64,000 nucleotides of DNA from JAVKFF01 sp040226215 (GCA_040226215.1 JAVKFF010000201.1:1-64000), one strand, 5' to 3'; shown: positions 9,710 through 18,371, counted from the first letter of the stretch. Made by a program: numbers and translations. The notes: a model not told the origin generated them from the letters alone.

Positions 9710-9941
9710 GGTCGTCTCCTCAGCCGCGACCGTCACACGACTGCCATGAGGTGAGCGGGCTTGCGCGCGGCCGTGTGGTCGGCGCAGTCTTGCCGACTGA
9801 GATGGAACGTCCCGGTCCAACAGGGACGACGGCGGCCGTCGGCCAGGTCGGGCAACCGATCACGACGGCGAACTCTCCTCTTCATCCGGCCAAGGCCTGG
9901 CCAGACTTGAGCCCGACCCGGGCTCGATCCCTAGCGGGAGC

Positions 9942-11174
9942 GTGTGCGTTACCGTGTCCGTTCCGATCGCCCTCGACCGATCGCCTTCCCTGCCGGTGGT
10001 CATCGCCGGCTGCTTCCTGCTGAGCTTCCTGTCGAGCTTCGGGCAGACCTTCTTCATCTCGCTGTTCGGACCCGATATCCGCGCCGTGCTGGGGCTGAGC
10101 GATGGCGGGTTCGGCATCGTCTATTCCATGGCCACGCTGCTCTCGGCCGCCACCATGGTGTGGGCCGGCGGGCTGATCGACGTCATGTCGGCGCGGCGCT
10201 TCGTGGTCCTCTCGCTGTCCGGCCTGGCCCTGGTGGCGGCCGGCTTCGCACTGATGCACCACGTTATACTGGGGTTCGTGGTGCTGTTCGGCTTGCGGCT
10301 CGCCGGCCAGGGCATGCTGAGCCATGCCGGCATCACGGTCGCGGCACGCGCCAGCGGTTCCCGGCAGGGGCGGGGGCTGGCCTTCGCCTCGGCCGGGCAT
10401 CCGGCGGGCGAGGCGGTCTTCCCGCTGCTGACCGTGGCCGCCATGGCCTGGATCGGCTGGCGGGAGACCTGGGGCGTGGTGGCTGTTGCCTGCCTCGCCG
10501 CCATGGCGCTGATGCCAATGCTGCTGCCGCGCGGCGCACCGTCGCCCGCGCCCGGTGCGGAGCCGGGGCAGGGCGACGGACGCACCGGCATCCGCCGCCG
10601 GGTGCTGGGCGAGGCGCGGTTCTGGTGGGCTTTTCTCGGCTTCCTCGCCTCGCCTTTCGTGGGCACGGGCCTGATCTTCCACCAGGCCTCGATCGCCGAG
10701 GCCAAGGGCTGGTCTCTGGAACTCATCGCCGGCAGCTTCACCTTCTACGCCTTCGGCTCGGTGGCGGCCGCCTTCACCATCGGCTGGCTGATCGACCGCC
10801 TCGGGGTGCGCCGCCTGTTCGGCTGGCACCTGCTGCCCATGGCACTGGGCACGCTGGTGCTGGCGCTGACCGACCACCAGCTGGCGGCGCCGGTCTACAT
10901 GGTCACGCTCGGCCTCAGCGCCGGGGCGAGCGGGATCGCCGCAACCGGGCTGCTGGCCGCATTCTACGGGCTCGGCAATCTCGGCACGGTCAGGGCGCTG
11001 GCCGTGTCCATCATGATCTTCTCCACCGCTCTGTCGCCGGGACTATTCGGCGTCATGGCCGATCTCGGAACCGGGTGGGAAGCCGTGGCGCTGGTTTCCA
11101 CCGTGCTGACCCTCGCGGCAATCGGTACGGCGCGGCGCGCGGTCGCAGTCCGTGAGGCTCAATCGGCGGTATAA
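9942..11174 (+). CDS. MFS transporter
   Basis: A 410-residue membrane protein with about 12 hydrophobic segments. The first is near residues 17-38 and a cytoplasmic loop with charged residues lies near the middle, the usual 6+6 layout of the major facilitator superfamily. Loop 2-3 contains GGLIDVMSARRFV, which resembles the MFS signature. No substrate-specific motif is recognised. The start is uncertain: GTG codons at 9942 and 9954 both fit and neither has a strong ribosome binding site. The next gene begins about 40 bp after the stop. Confidence 0.85.
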   Translation: MCVTVSVPIALDRSPSLPVVIAGCFLLSFLSSFGQTFFISLFGPDIRAVLGLSDGGFGIVYSMATLLSAATMVWAGGLIDVMSARRFVVLSLSGLALVAAGFALMHHVILGFVVLFGLRLAGQGMLSHAGITVAARASGSRQGRGLAFASAGHPAGEAVFPLLTVAAMAWIGWRETWGVVAVACLAAMALMPMLLPRGAPSPAPGAEPGQGDGRTGIRRRVLGEARFWWAFLGFLASPFVGTGLIFHQASIAEAKGWSLELIAGSFTFYAFGSVAAAFTIGWLIDRLGVRRLFGWHLLPMALGTLVLALTDHQLAAPVYMVTLGLSAGASGIAATGLLAAFYGLGNLGTVRALAVSIMIFSTALSPGLFGVMADLGTGWEAVALVSTVLTLAAIGTARRAVAVREAQSAV

Positions 11175-11217
11175 CGGGCATGGCTCCGCGTCGGGAGCCT
11201 TTTCCAGGGTGACGTCC

Positions 11218-11847
11218 ATGTCCCAGCTTGCCGGCCCCGTCGATATCGCCCGGGTCCAGCGCATCCGGAAGACGGTATTGCGCCTTGCGGCGTTGATGCT
11301 CGGCGCCTTCGTGATGATTTCCAGCTCACGCTGGGCCTCGCACTCGCCAGCGCACGAGGTGATCGAGCAGATCGGCATCGGGCTCATCGTGGTGGCGATC
11401 CTCGGACGCTGCTGGTCGATCCTCTACATGGGCGACGGCAAAAGCCGGCGTGTGGTGTGCCGCGGTCCCTATTCGGTGACCCGCAACCCGCTCTATTTCT
11501 TCGCCTTCATCGGCGCTGTCGGCATCGGATTCCAGCTTGGCGGCGTGAGCTACGGCGCCATCGTGGCGGGCGTCTTCGTCCTTGTGTTCCTGCCCGTCAC
11601 GCTGCGCGAGGAGCGGCATCTCGAGAACCTGTTTGGCGAGGAGTTCCGCCGCTACAAGGCCCGCGTGCCCCGATTCATCCCGAAGCCGGGCCTGTGGCAG
11701 GACGCCGAGCAGGTAACCCTGAGCCCCCGGGCGCTGGTCAGCACATTCCTCGACGCCTGCCTGTTCCTCTTCGCCGTTCCGGCGATGGAGTTCATCGAGT
11801 ACCTGCACGACGACGTCGGCCTGCCGAGCCTGATGCTGCTTCCCTAG
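11218..11847 (+). CDS. Isoprenylcysteine carboxyl methyltransferase-like membrane protein
   Basis: A 209-residue polytopic membrane protein. It carries the two hallmarks of the ICMT/PEMT family: RGPYSVTRNPLYFF near residues 80-95 and LREERHLENLFGEEFRRY near 130-150, which form the S-adenosylmethionine site in related enzymes. The ATG at 11218 with AGGG upstream is preferred; the frame is open to 11152 inside the preceding gene. Bacterial members methylate varied lipophilic acceptors, so the substrate is unknown. It lies just downstream of the MFS gene and may be in its operon. Confidence 0.8.
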   Translation: MSQLAGPVDIARVQRIRKTVLRLAALMLGAFVMISSSRWASHSPAHEVIEQIGIGLIVVAILGRCWSILYMGDGKSRRVVCRGPYSVTRNPLYFFAFIGAVGIGFQLGGVSYGAIVAGVFVLVFLPVTLREERHLENLFGEEFRRYKARVPRFIPKPGLWQDAEQVTLSPRALVSTFLDACLFLFAVPAMEFIEYLHDDVGLPSLMLLP

Positions 11848-11905
11848 GCGGGAAAGGGCCGGCACGAAAACCGGCACCCCTCCGCAACCTGTGAGGAGCA
11901 GTCTC

Positions 11906-12436
11906 ATGACAAGACGATTCGTGCTGACCGGCGCGCCCGGCAGCGGCAAGTCGAGCGTGCTGGCGGCCCTGGCGGCCGACGGCGTGGCTACGGTCGCCGA
12001 ACCCGCCCGCCAGGTGCTGGCGCAACAGCGGGCGACCGGCGGCGACGGCGTGCCGGATCGCGACCCGGGCCGCTTCGTCGACCTGATGCTGGCCCGGGCG
12101 GTGTCGGCGTATGACGCGGCGGCGGGGAAAAGCCCGGTTATCTTCGATCGCGGCGTGCCGGACCTCTTCGCCTATGCCGAATGGTACGGCCTCGACACGG
12201 CCGCGATCGCCGAGGCAGCGGCGCGCTGCCGTTATGAAGCGCCAGTGTTCGTGGCGCCGGACTGGCCGGCGATCTACCGTACCGACGACGAGCGCACCAT
12301 GCGCTTCGAGGAGGCCTGCCGCTTCGGCGACAGCCTGCGCCGGGCATACCGGCACTGCGGCTACGACCTTGTCGACCTGCCTCGCGCCGACGTGGCGACG
12401 CGCAGCCGCTTCATCCTGGAGCGGGTTGGGCGGTAG
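11906..12436 (+). CDS. Small P-loop NTPase (AAA_28/NadR-like kinase fold)
   Basis: A 176-residue protein with a Walker A motif GAPGSGKSS at residues 8-16 and a Walker B-like VIFDRGVPD near 80. A lid-like arginine-rich stretch is also seen. This pattern fits the AAA_28 family, which looks like nucleoside or nucleotide kinases. The start ATG follows GAGGAG 8 nt away. The substrate is unknown. A palindromic repeat follows the stop codon and separates it from the convergent ligase gene. Confidence 0.8.
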   Translation: MTRRFVLTGAPGSGKSSVLAALAADGVATVAEPARQVLAQQRATGGDGVPDRDPGRFVDLMLARAVSAYDAAAGKSPVIFDRGVPDLFAYAEWYGLDTAAIAEAAARCRYEAPVFVAPDWPAIYRTDDERTMRFEEACRFGDSLRRAYRHCGYDLVDLPRADVATRSRFILERVGR

Positions 12437-12447
12437 GCGCTTGTGAA

Positions 12448-12595
12448 GACGGCCCGGGTCTGCGGCGCGTCACTGCGTGCCGCACCGCGCACGGGACGAC
12501 GAAATCTATTGTTTTTCCAAAGACTTCTTCGTCGTCCCGGATGCAGTGCAGCACGCCAGTGATGCGCTGCTGATCCGGGACCGGCCTGGCGTCCT
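12448..12595. repeat. Palindromic intergenic repeat, copy 2
   Basis: The second copy of the element at 8012-8165, in the same orientation. The conserved parts are CCCGGGTCTGCG at the left, GGGACGAC and GTCGTCCCGGATGC in the centre, and CTGCTGATCCGGGACCGGCC at the right. The central loop differs (AT-rich here). Like copy 1 it sits between convergent genes. Confidence 0.75.
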
Positions 12596-12621
12596 CGCCT
12601 GCCCGACCGGCCACCGGCCTG

Positions 12622-14292
12622 CTACCCGAAGCGCTGGCGGAGAGCGACCTTGTCGATCTTGCCGACCTTGGTGACGGGCAGCTCCGGCAGTGCCTCGAGG
12701 TACACGGGCCATTTGAAGCGCGCCACCTTGCGGGCGTCGAAATGAGCCTGCACCTCGGCCAGCGCCAAGCTGCGACCGGCCCTGAGAACGACGAAGGCCG
12801 CGACTTCCTCTCCCAGCACCTCGTGGGGCTTGGAGACGGCGGCGGCGTTCAGCACGGCCGGATGGGCGAGCAGCACGTCCTCGATCTCCTCGGCCGAGAT
12901 CTTCTCGCCGCCGCGGTTGATCAGGTCCTTGGCCCGGCCCTCGACGACGAGGTTGCCGGTTCCCGGCCGCCGTCGGACGATGTCGCCGGTACGGTAGAAG
13001 CCGTCAGGCGTGAAGGCGCGCGCATTGTGCTCCGGCGCCCGGTAGTAGCCGCGCAGCGTGTAGGGGCCGCGGGTGATCAGTTCGCCCGGCTCGCCATCCG
13101 GCACGTCATGGCCGTCGGCGTCGACGATGCGGATTTCATCGGCCGTGGTCATCGGCCGTCCCTGGGTCCCGACGATCTCCTCCTCCGGATCGTCGAGGCG
13201 GGTGCAGTTCAGCAGGCCCTCGGCCATCCCGAAGCTCTGCTGCAGCCGGCAGCCGAGGACCGGGCCGACGCGCCGGGCCGCTTCGGGCTGCAGTCGGGCG
13301 CCGCCGACCTCCAGCAGGTCAAGCGTCGAGAGGTCGACGGCCGGGAAGTCCGGATCCTGGACCCGATCCATCCAGGTGATGGCGACGGCCGGCACCACGG
13401 CGGTCGCGGTCAGCCGCTCCGCCGCGATCAGCGGCAGGGCGAGGGCCGGGTTCGGGCTGCGGGCGATGAAACCGAAGCCGCCCTTCTCCAGCGCCCCCAG
13501 GACACCCGGCGTGCCGTAGGGGAAATTGTGGCCGATCGGCAGCACCGCCATGTAGCGCGTCGACGCATCGAACTTCGCCCGTTTGGCGGCGAGGCGGAAG
13601 TTGAGGTGATAGTCGTTGTGGGTCCGCGGGATCAGCTTGGGCAGCCCCGTCGTGCCGCCGGAGAGCAGGAAGAGCGCGACGCTTTCGGGGTGGGGGCGGA
13701 GCGCCTCGAGCCGCGCGCGGTCGGCGTCGAGCAGGGTCGGCGCGGGGAGGTCGGCCAGCCGGATGTGGTCCGCCGCCCGCGGCTCGCCGACGGTGATGAT
13801 GTGGGCCACGCCCGGATGGTTCTTGCGGATGGTGGCGCTGAGATCGACGTGGTCGACATCCCTGGCGTCGTCGGGCACGACCAGCGCCCGGGCGCCGGTG
13901 AGGCCGACCATGTGGTCGATCTCGCGTTCCCGATGGGCGGGCAGGGCCAGCACGGGCCTGACGCCGACACGGTAGCACGCGAAGGTGAAGGTGAGTGCGG
14001 CGACGCGGTTGGGCAGCTGGCAGACCACGCTGTCCCCCGGCGCCAGCCCGAGATCGGCGAGACCGACGGCGAAGCGGTCGACCTGATCGGCGAAATCCCG
14101 GTAGCTGAGGCGCTCGTGCACATCCGCCAGGGCTTCCCGGTCGCCGGAACGCGCGGCCCAGCGGCGCGGCAGATCGCCGAGCGAGAGCCCCGCCCACCAG
14201 CCCTCCTGCCGGTAGCGGCGGGCCAGGTCGTCGGGCCATGGCGTGAAGCCGTCCTCGGTTGGCGGCGGGGCGGTCAACGCGTCGTCCTTCAT
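12622..14292 (-). CDS. Aryl-AMP ligase (EntE/SdgA-like acyl-adenylate synthetase)
   Basis: A 556-residue member of the ANL adenylating family, closest in layout to 2,3-dihydroxybenzoate or salicylate AMP ligases. The phosphate loop LSGGTTGLPKLIPRTH lies near residue 190. The A8 hinge region shows GRAKDLINRGGEKIS, and the catalytic Lys lies in LPVTKVGKIDK near the C-terminus. The start at 14292 is preferred over 14379 because the extra N-terminus is Arg-rich and overlaps IclR coding DNA. It lies 10 bp after the IclR gene, so it is the last gene of the hydroxylase-regulator-ligase operon. It probably activates an aromatic acid for CoA transfer and hydroxylation; the exact acid is not known. Confidence 0.88.
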   Translation of the reverse strand: MKDDALTAPPPTEDGFTPWPDDLARRYRQEGWWAGLSLGDLPRRWAARSGDREALADVHERLSYRDFADQVDRFAVGLADLGLAPGDSVVCQLPNRVAALTFTFACYRVGVRPVLALPAHREREIDHMVGLTGARALVVPDDARDVDHVDLSATIRKNHPGVAHIITVGEPRAADHIRLADLPAPTLLDADRARLEALRPHPESVALFLLSGGTTGLPKLIPRTHNDYHLNFRLAAKRAKFDASTRYMAVLPIGHNFPYGTPGVLGALEKGGFGFIARSPNPALALPLIAAERLTATAVVPAVAITWMDRVQDPDFPAVDLSTLDLLEVGGARLQPEAARRVGPVLGCRLQQSFGMAEGLLNCTRLDDPEEEIVGTQGRPMTTADEIRIVDADGHDVPDGEPGELITRGPYTLRGYYRAPEHNARAFTPDGFYRTGDIVRRRPGTGNLVVEGRAKDLINRGGEKISAEEIEDVLLAHPAVLNAAAVSKPHEVLGEEVAAFVVLRAGRSLALAEVQAHFDARKVARFKWPVYLEALPELPVTKVGKIDKVALRQRFG

Positions 14293-14302
14293 CGCAGCCT
14301 CG

Positions 14303-15148
14303 TCACCTCTCCATACGAACCGCGCCCTGCTTGGCGCCCGTCGCCGGGACCGCGCCGCAATCGGGGTCGCGTCCGACATCGTGGCTCACACCCGCAGTGG
14401 CGGCCAGCAGGGCACGCACCGGGCGCCCGTCCGGACCGATGTCGAGATCCGCACCGCCGACCAGGGTCAGGACGCAGGCCACATGCCCCTGGTGATCGCG
14501 AATCGGAGCGGCCAGCGCCCGGAGGCCAGGAATGACCGAGCTGTCCACGGCGGTCCAGCCCCGATCGTGGATGTCGTCGAGGGCTGCGCGGACCGCGCTG
14601 GCGTCGGACGCCTCGTCCTGCAGGTGCGGCAGCGCCAGCGCCAGCGGCATGAAGGCGAGGAAACAGAGGCCGGTGGCCGAGCGGGTTACCGGCAATCGCG
14701 ATCCGAGGCCGAGCGAGGTGACGAAGGGCAGGGGGCCGCGCTCCCAGCGCACGACAACGGGTCCGCCATCGCCCCAGACACTGAGCAGCACGGTGGCGCC
14801 GGCCGATTGCGACAGACCGGTCATGATCTCCGTCGCCAGGGTGACGGCGTCCAGTCTGCCGAGGGCGGCAAGGCCGAGACGGAGCGCTGCCGGCCCCAGG
14901 TCGTAGAGCCCGGTGGCGGCGTGCTGGCGTACCAGCTCGGCGCTGGTCAGCGCGGCGAGATGGCGGTGCGCCGTGCTCGAGGTGACACCGGCACGGGCCG
15001 CGATCGCCGTCAGGCTGGCGGGGCCGTCGGCCGCCATCACGGCATCCAGCGTGGCGAGAGCCGAGGCCAGGGATTTCATGCCGCTGCCGGCCGCGGTCGC
15101 CTCGCGGGTGCGCGGCCGGCCGGGACGGCGGGACAGGGCGGTGCTCAT
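14303..15148 (-). CDS. IclR-family transcriptional regulator
   Basis: A 281-residue regulator with an N-terminal winged helix-turn-helix (roughly residues 22-85, including LTAIAARAGVTSSTAHRHLA) and a C-terminal effector domain typical of IclR proteins, with LPVTRSATG and a RGWTAVD stretch. Its ATG overlaps the stop codon of the hydroxylase gene (ATGA at 15145-15148), so it is translationally coupled. It is followed 10 bp later by the ligase gene. IclR proteins often control the aromatic catabolic operon they sit in; the inverted repeat at 16293-16338 is the likely operator. Confidence 0.93.
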   Translation of the reverse strand: MSTALSRRPGRPRTREATAAGSGMKSLASALATLDAVMAADGPASLTAIAARAGVTSSTAHRHLAALTSAELVRQHAATGLYDLGPAALRLGLAALGRLDAVTLATEIMTGLSQSAGATVLLSVWGDGGPVVVRWERGPLPFVTSLGLGSRLPVTRSATGLCFLAFMPLALALPHLQDEASDASAVRAALDDIHDRGWTAVDSSVIPGLRALAAPIRDHQGHVACVLTLVGGADLDIGPDGRPVRALLAATAGVSHDVGRDPDCGAVPATGAKQGAVRMER

Positions 15149-16284
15149 CCCGAAGCTGCCCGGCGTGCCTTGTACCGACCGACGAAATGCGGTGCCGTCT
15201 CGGCCAGCCGCGCCTCGGTCACCCGGCCGGAGCGGGTCATGTAGCTCCAGGCGAGATCCCAGGCGTCGAGATGCATGCGGTCGCCGAAGTCCTCGTACCA
15301 GAGATAGGAGTTGGCGGCGGCGGCCAGCATCTTGTCGACCACCGGCCGCCGTGTCTCCTCGAAGCGGACCAGGGCGCGCGGCACGTCGAGGTCGCAATCG
15401 TCGAGCGCGGCGGCCAGCGCGGTCGCGTCCTCCAGGGCGAGGCGCGTGCCCGAGCCGATGGAGAAGTGCACGCTGCGCAGCGCGTCACCGATCAGGACCA
15501 CGTTGCGGTGGTGCCAGTTCGCGTTGGTGACGACGGGAAAGCGGCGCCAGATCGAGCGGTTGAGAAGCAGCGGATGGCCATCGAGGTCATTGGCGAAGAC
15601 GCGCTCGCACAGGCGGGCGGCCGCCTGCTCGTCGAGCGCCGCCAGACCGGAGGTCTCCCAGGTGCGGGCGTCGCACTCGACGATGAAGGTGCTGAGGTCG
15701 GGCTGGTAGCGGTAGTGGTGGGCGACATAGGCGCCGCCATCGTGGTCCCGGAAGGTCAGTGTCAGCGTGTCGAACGGCTTGGCCGTGCCGTACCAGGCGA
15801 AACGGTTGGTGAGGTAGTCGATCGATGGGGCGAAGGCGTCCCGCCAGTGGTCGCGCACGCCCGAGCCGATGCCGTCGGCCCCGACCATCAGGTCGACCGA
15901 ACCCGCCAGGGCGTCGAGATCGTCGATGCGCCGCTTGTGATGGATGACAACGCCCGTGCGGCGGCAGAGATCCTCGAGGATCTCCAGCAGGGTGAGGCGG
16001 GCGATACCGGTGAAGCCATTGCCATCGATCGGCACCTTCTCGTCGCCGCGGGCGATGGTAATGTCGTCCCACTGCTCCATCGCCGCCTCGATGGCGGCGA
16101 AGGCTTGCGCGTCCGCCTGCTCGAGATAGGGCAGGGCACGGTCGGAGAAGACCACGCCGAAGCCGAAGGTGGCGCCCGGCGGGTTCTGCTCGTAGACCGT
16201 CACCTCGCTGCCGGCATGACGGCTCTTGACCAGATAGGCGAGAAAAAGCCCCGACGGGCCGCCACCAACGATTGCCAAGCGCAT
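15145..16284 (-). CDS. FAD-dependent aryl-CoA hydroxylase (salicyloyl-CoA 5-hydroxylase-like)
   Basis: A 379-residue flavin monooxygenase. The FAD dinucleotide motif GGGPSGLFLAYL opens the protein, and the signature FGFGVVFSD near residue 45 is typical of salicyloyl-CoA 5-hydroxylase and of the N-terminal half of 2-aminobenzoyl-CoA monooxygenase. A GDALRSVHF stretch near 275 corresponds to the second FAD motif. Only the monooxygenase half is present, so it resembles SdgC rather than the fused two-domain enzyme. The ATG at 16284 has GGAG 7 nt upstream. The AMP ligase in the same operon fits a route acid to aryl-CoA to hydroxy-aryl-CoA; the substrate is inferred. Confidence 0.85.
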   Translation of the reverse strand: MRLAIVGGGPSGLFLAYLVKSRHAGSEVTVYEQNPPGATFGFGVVFSDRALPYLEQADAQAFAAIEAAMEQWDDITIARGDEKVPIDGNGFTGIARLTLLEILEDLCRRTGVVIHHKRRIDDLDALAGSVDLMVGADGIGSGVRDHWRDAFAPSIDYLTNRFAWYGTAKPFDTLTLTFRDHDGGAYVAHHYRYQPDLSTFIVECDARTWETSGLAALDEQAAARLCERVFANDLDGHPLLLNRSIWRRFPVVTNANWHHRNVVLIGDALRSVHFSIGSGTRLALEDATALAAALDDCDLDVPRALVRFEETRRPVVDKMLAAAANSYLWYEDFGDRMHLDAWDLAWSYMTRSGRVTEARLAETAPHFVGRYKARRAASG

Positions 16285-16292
16285 CGACCGCT

Positions 16293-16338
16293 CCAATTTT
16301 CCGCTATTTGGAAATTATCATGCATAGCGGAAAATTGG
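16293..16338. promoter_or_regulatory. Perfect 15-bp inverted repeat, candidate IclR operator
   Basis: CCAATTTTCCGCTAT (16293-16307) is exactly repeated in inverted form as ATAGCGGAAAATTGG (16324-16338), with a 16-bp spacer that holds a further GGAAATT half-site. It begins 9 bp upstream of the hydroxylase start codon. AT-rich TTTTCC/GGAAAA half-sites are common among IclR-family operators. The position would let the operon's own regulator block or activate transcription. Confidence 0.75.
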
Positions 16339-16357
16339 CAAGGCTGGCGGTATCCCC

Positions 16358-17206
16358 CTAGAAGCCAGCCAGGAAATCGCGCGCCTGAAGCAGACCGCGA
16401 AGGTATGCGATGCCAGCGGCCGCGGTGGTCGGCCCGTCGGGTTCGTAGACGAGCGGCTCGACGGCGATCGCGCCGTCATAGCCGACATCCACGAGCGCCT
16501 CGAGTATGGGGGCGAATGACATCGTTCCCTGGCCCGGCGCCCGGCGATTGCGATCGTTGAACTGGATGTGGGCGAGTTTTCCGGTCGGCCACCAGTCGCG
16601 GATGATGGTCGCCACGTCCTGGCGTTCCTGCCGTGCGGCAGCGCCGGTGTCGATCATCGTCTTGAGGCCGGCGACGCCGACCTCGTCGATGAAGTCCGCC
16701 GCCTCGGCGACGGTATTGATGAAGGCGGTGTCGTCGCCGCTCAGCGGCTCCAGGCAATAGGCGATGCCGGCGCTGCCAGCCATGCCGGCGGCTTTGGCGA
16801 GACAGCGCGCGGCCGCCTCCCGCGCGGCCTGGGGCGACCGCGCGTCGCTCACCCGGCGTTGGGCGGCTGAGCCGTGCACCATGACCATCCCCCCGAGGTC
16901 GACGCACAGCTCAACCAGGCCCAACAGGACGTCCGTGGTGCGCACCTGCCTGACCGGGCTGTCGGAGGTCAGCGAAAGCCCCTCCGGCGTTGCCAGCAGG
17001 AAGTGCAGACCGGTGATCGCCAGTCCGAAATCCTCCGCGATTGCCGCAACCTCCCGGCGTCGCCACGTCGGCAGCCGATTGGGTGCCTCCGGGTCGAGCG
17101 TGAAGGGTGCGATCTCGAGGCCCTGATAGCCGAGGGCGGCCGCGATGCGGCACTGTTCCTCGAAGGGCATCTCGCGGAGCACCTCGTTGCAGAGACTGAC
17201 GATCAT
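16358..17206 (-). CDS. Sugar phosphate isomerase/epimerase-like TIM barrel protein
   Basis: A 282-residue protein of the xylose-isomerase-like TIM barrel family. Metal-site motifs visible are YCLEPLSGDDTAFINT near residue 150, MIDTGAA near 185 and HIQFNDRNRRAPGQG near 215, which resemble hydroxypyruvate isomerase (Hyi-like) enzymes. The ATG at 17206 (MIVSLCNEVL) matches the family start; the frame is open further upstream with an Arg-rich, non-homologous stretch. It is on the same strand as the aryl-CoA hydroxylase operon but separated from it by the operator region, so it may be transcribed independently. The substrate is not known. Confidence 0.85.
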   Translation of the reverse strand: MIVSLCNEVLREMPFEEQCRIAAALGYQGLEIAPFTLDPEAPNRLPTWRRREVAAIAEDFGLAITGLHFLLATPEGLSLTSDSPVRQVRTTDVLLGLVELCVDLGGMVMVHGSAAQRRVSDARSPQAAREAAARCLAKAAGMAGSAGIAYCLEPLSGDDTAFINTVAEAADFIDEVGVAGLKTMIDTGAAARQERQDVATIIRDWWPTGKLAHIQFNDRNRRAPGQGTMSFAPILEALVDVGYDGAIAVEPLVYEPDGPTTAAAGIAYLRGLLQARDFLAGF

Positions 17207-17975
17207 CGAGCACCGTTCTGGTTGTCCAGATGTACGCCGCCGGACGGTCTGTCCCCCCGAGCATCCCGCCCGGCAACGCCCCATCATTAAGCGCGATGGG
17301 CGCTTCCGGCGCAAGGGGGATAAAAGAGATTATTCGCTTACAACGAGAGAAGCGTAAACCGTGAGGACGCCCGACCTCGACTCAATCGAGAGGCGTCGAG
17401 TGCGTCGCCTAACTATCTGATTTAAAGTAGTTGTATTGCGCGTTCCCGTCAGGGGACGTCCATGCGGCAGGCATGAGAACGGCCGGATCGTGATGACAGC
17501 GTGTACTTTTATTACTCTTATTATGAGAACAATATTGAATTTCTGTCCAAGATAGACGCAATAGTACAACGATATCGAGAAGGCCGAAAAGCGCCGGCTC
17601 GTCGACGGCCTTCCGGCGTCATGGCGATGCCGGCTTCCTCCCGCGCCATGGCGGGTCCGCGGGGCTGCTACCATGGGTGGTCCGCCCCCCTCGACGACGT
17701 CTCAGAGGGACGGACAAAACCTGAGTCGGCCGAATCCCTTGGCGATTCCGGCTGCCGCGCCGATTCAGGCGCGCCTCAACAACCATGGAGTCAGATCGCG
17801 CCTGCATTGGGTCATGGCCGGATCCGCGCCCCGGGATTGCTCGCAAACCTGATAAGCGGCGCTCACCCGGCATTGCAGCTGGTCGGCGTTCGGCCGAGTC
17901 CGATCAAGGCGTTGGGCCGACGGCCTGCCGATTCGGATTCCCGCAGGTTTCTCAACCGGCGGAATCGGGAGCGTC
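17207..17975. other. Gene-free region with an AT-rich core
   Basis: About 770 bp without a convincing gene. From about 17320 to 17560 the base composition is clearly more AT-rich than the rest of the window, with runs such as TACTTTTATTACTCTTATTA. The open frames across it lack homology and are compositionally unlike the neighbours. A short inverted repeat (AACTA and TAGTT around ATCTGATTTAAAG-like bases) is seen near 17415-17430. It may be a decayed transferred segment or hold promoters for the flanking genes. Confidence 0.5.
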
Positions 17976-18012
17976 GACAAAAGAATGCGGCGCCCGGCCG
18001 AAGCCGGACGCC
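17976..18012 (-). terminator. Intrinsic terminator of the small Cys-rich gene
   Basis: On the minus strand a stem GGCGTCCGGC/GCCGGGCGCC (one wobble pair) closes on a TTCG tetraloop and is followed by GCATTCTTTTGT. It lies 27 bp after the stop of the gene at 18039, in the right orientation. Confidence 0.8.
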
Positions 18013-18038
18013 GTGTGCTTGCCGTTACCGGTGGCCGC

Positions 18039-18371
18039 TCAGCGGCTTAGGGAGTTCGACGGCGACTGGATCTGAAACTGCGGGCGCAGGACACCGGTCG
18101 ACGGCTGGCCCGGGTTCACGAAACGATCGATCAGCCGAATGGGGTCGTCGTTACCCGAACCACCGCAGCCGACGGCCTCGCAGAAGGTGATGACGGTGCA
18201 GGCACCCTGCACCTCGACCTCGGTACAGATCTCGTTGCCGTTCTCGTCGTCATAGCAGCCATAGCAGCTGGTGGCGGACGCCGGACGGTCGGCGGCCGCG
18301 GCACCGAGCAGCGCGAAGGCGAGTCCGAAGGTGGCGGCGACGCGGGTGGCGATGTTCAAAGCGTAAGTCAT
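18039..18371 (-). CDS. Small secreted Cys-rich protein
   Basis: A 110-residue protein with an N-terminal signal peptide (MTYALNIATRVAATFGLAFA, cleavage probably near ATA at residue 34). The mature part begins with SCYGCYDDENGNEICTEVEV and has six cysteines in about 36 residues, which may form disulfides or bind a metal. The rest is low-complexity and ends QIQSPSNSLSR. The ATG at 18371 has a GAGGGGG upstream; a longer frame to 18467 lacks support. I recognise no family. It is divergent from the msrQ gene and ends in a good terminator. Confidence 0.6.
   Translation of the reverse strand: MTYALNIATRVAATFGLAFALLGAAAADRPASATSCYGCYDDENGNEICTEVEVQGACTVITFCEAVGCGGSGNDDPIRLIDRFVNPGQPSTGVLRPQFQIQSPSNSLSR

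Noticed and set aside
17501..18190. Open frame of 229 codons in the AT-rich gap
   Set aside because: It crosses a sharp change in base composition, overlaps the terminator of the next gene and has no recognisable motif or ribosome binding site.
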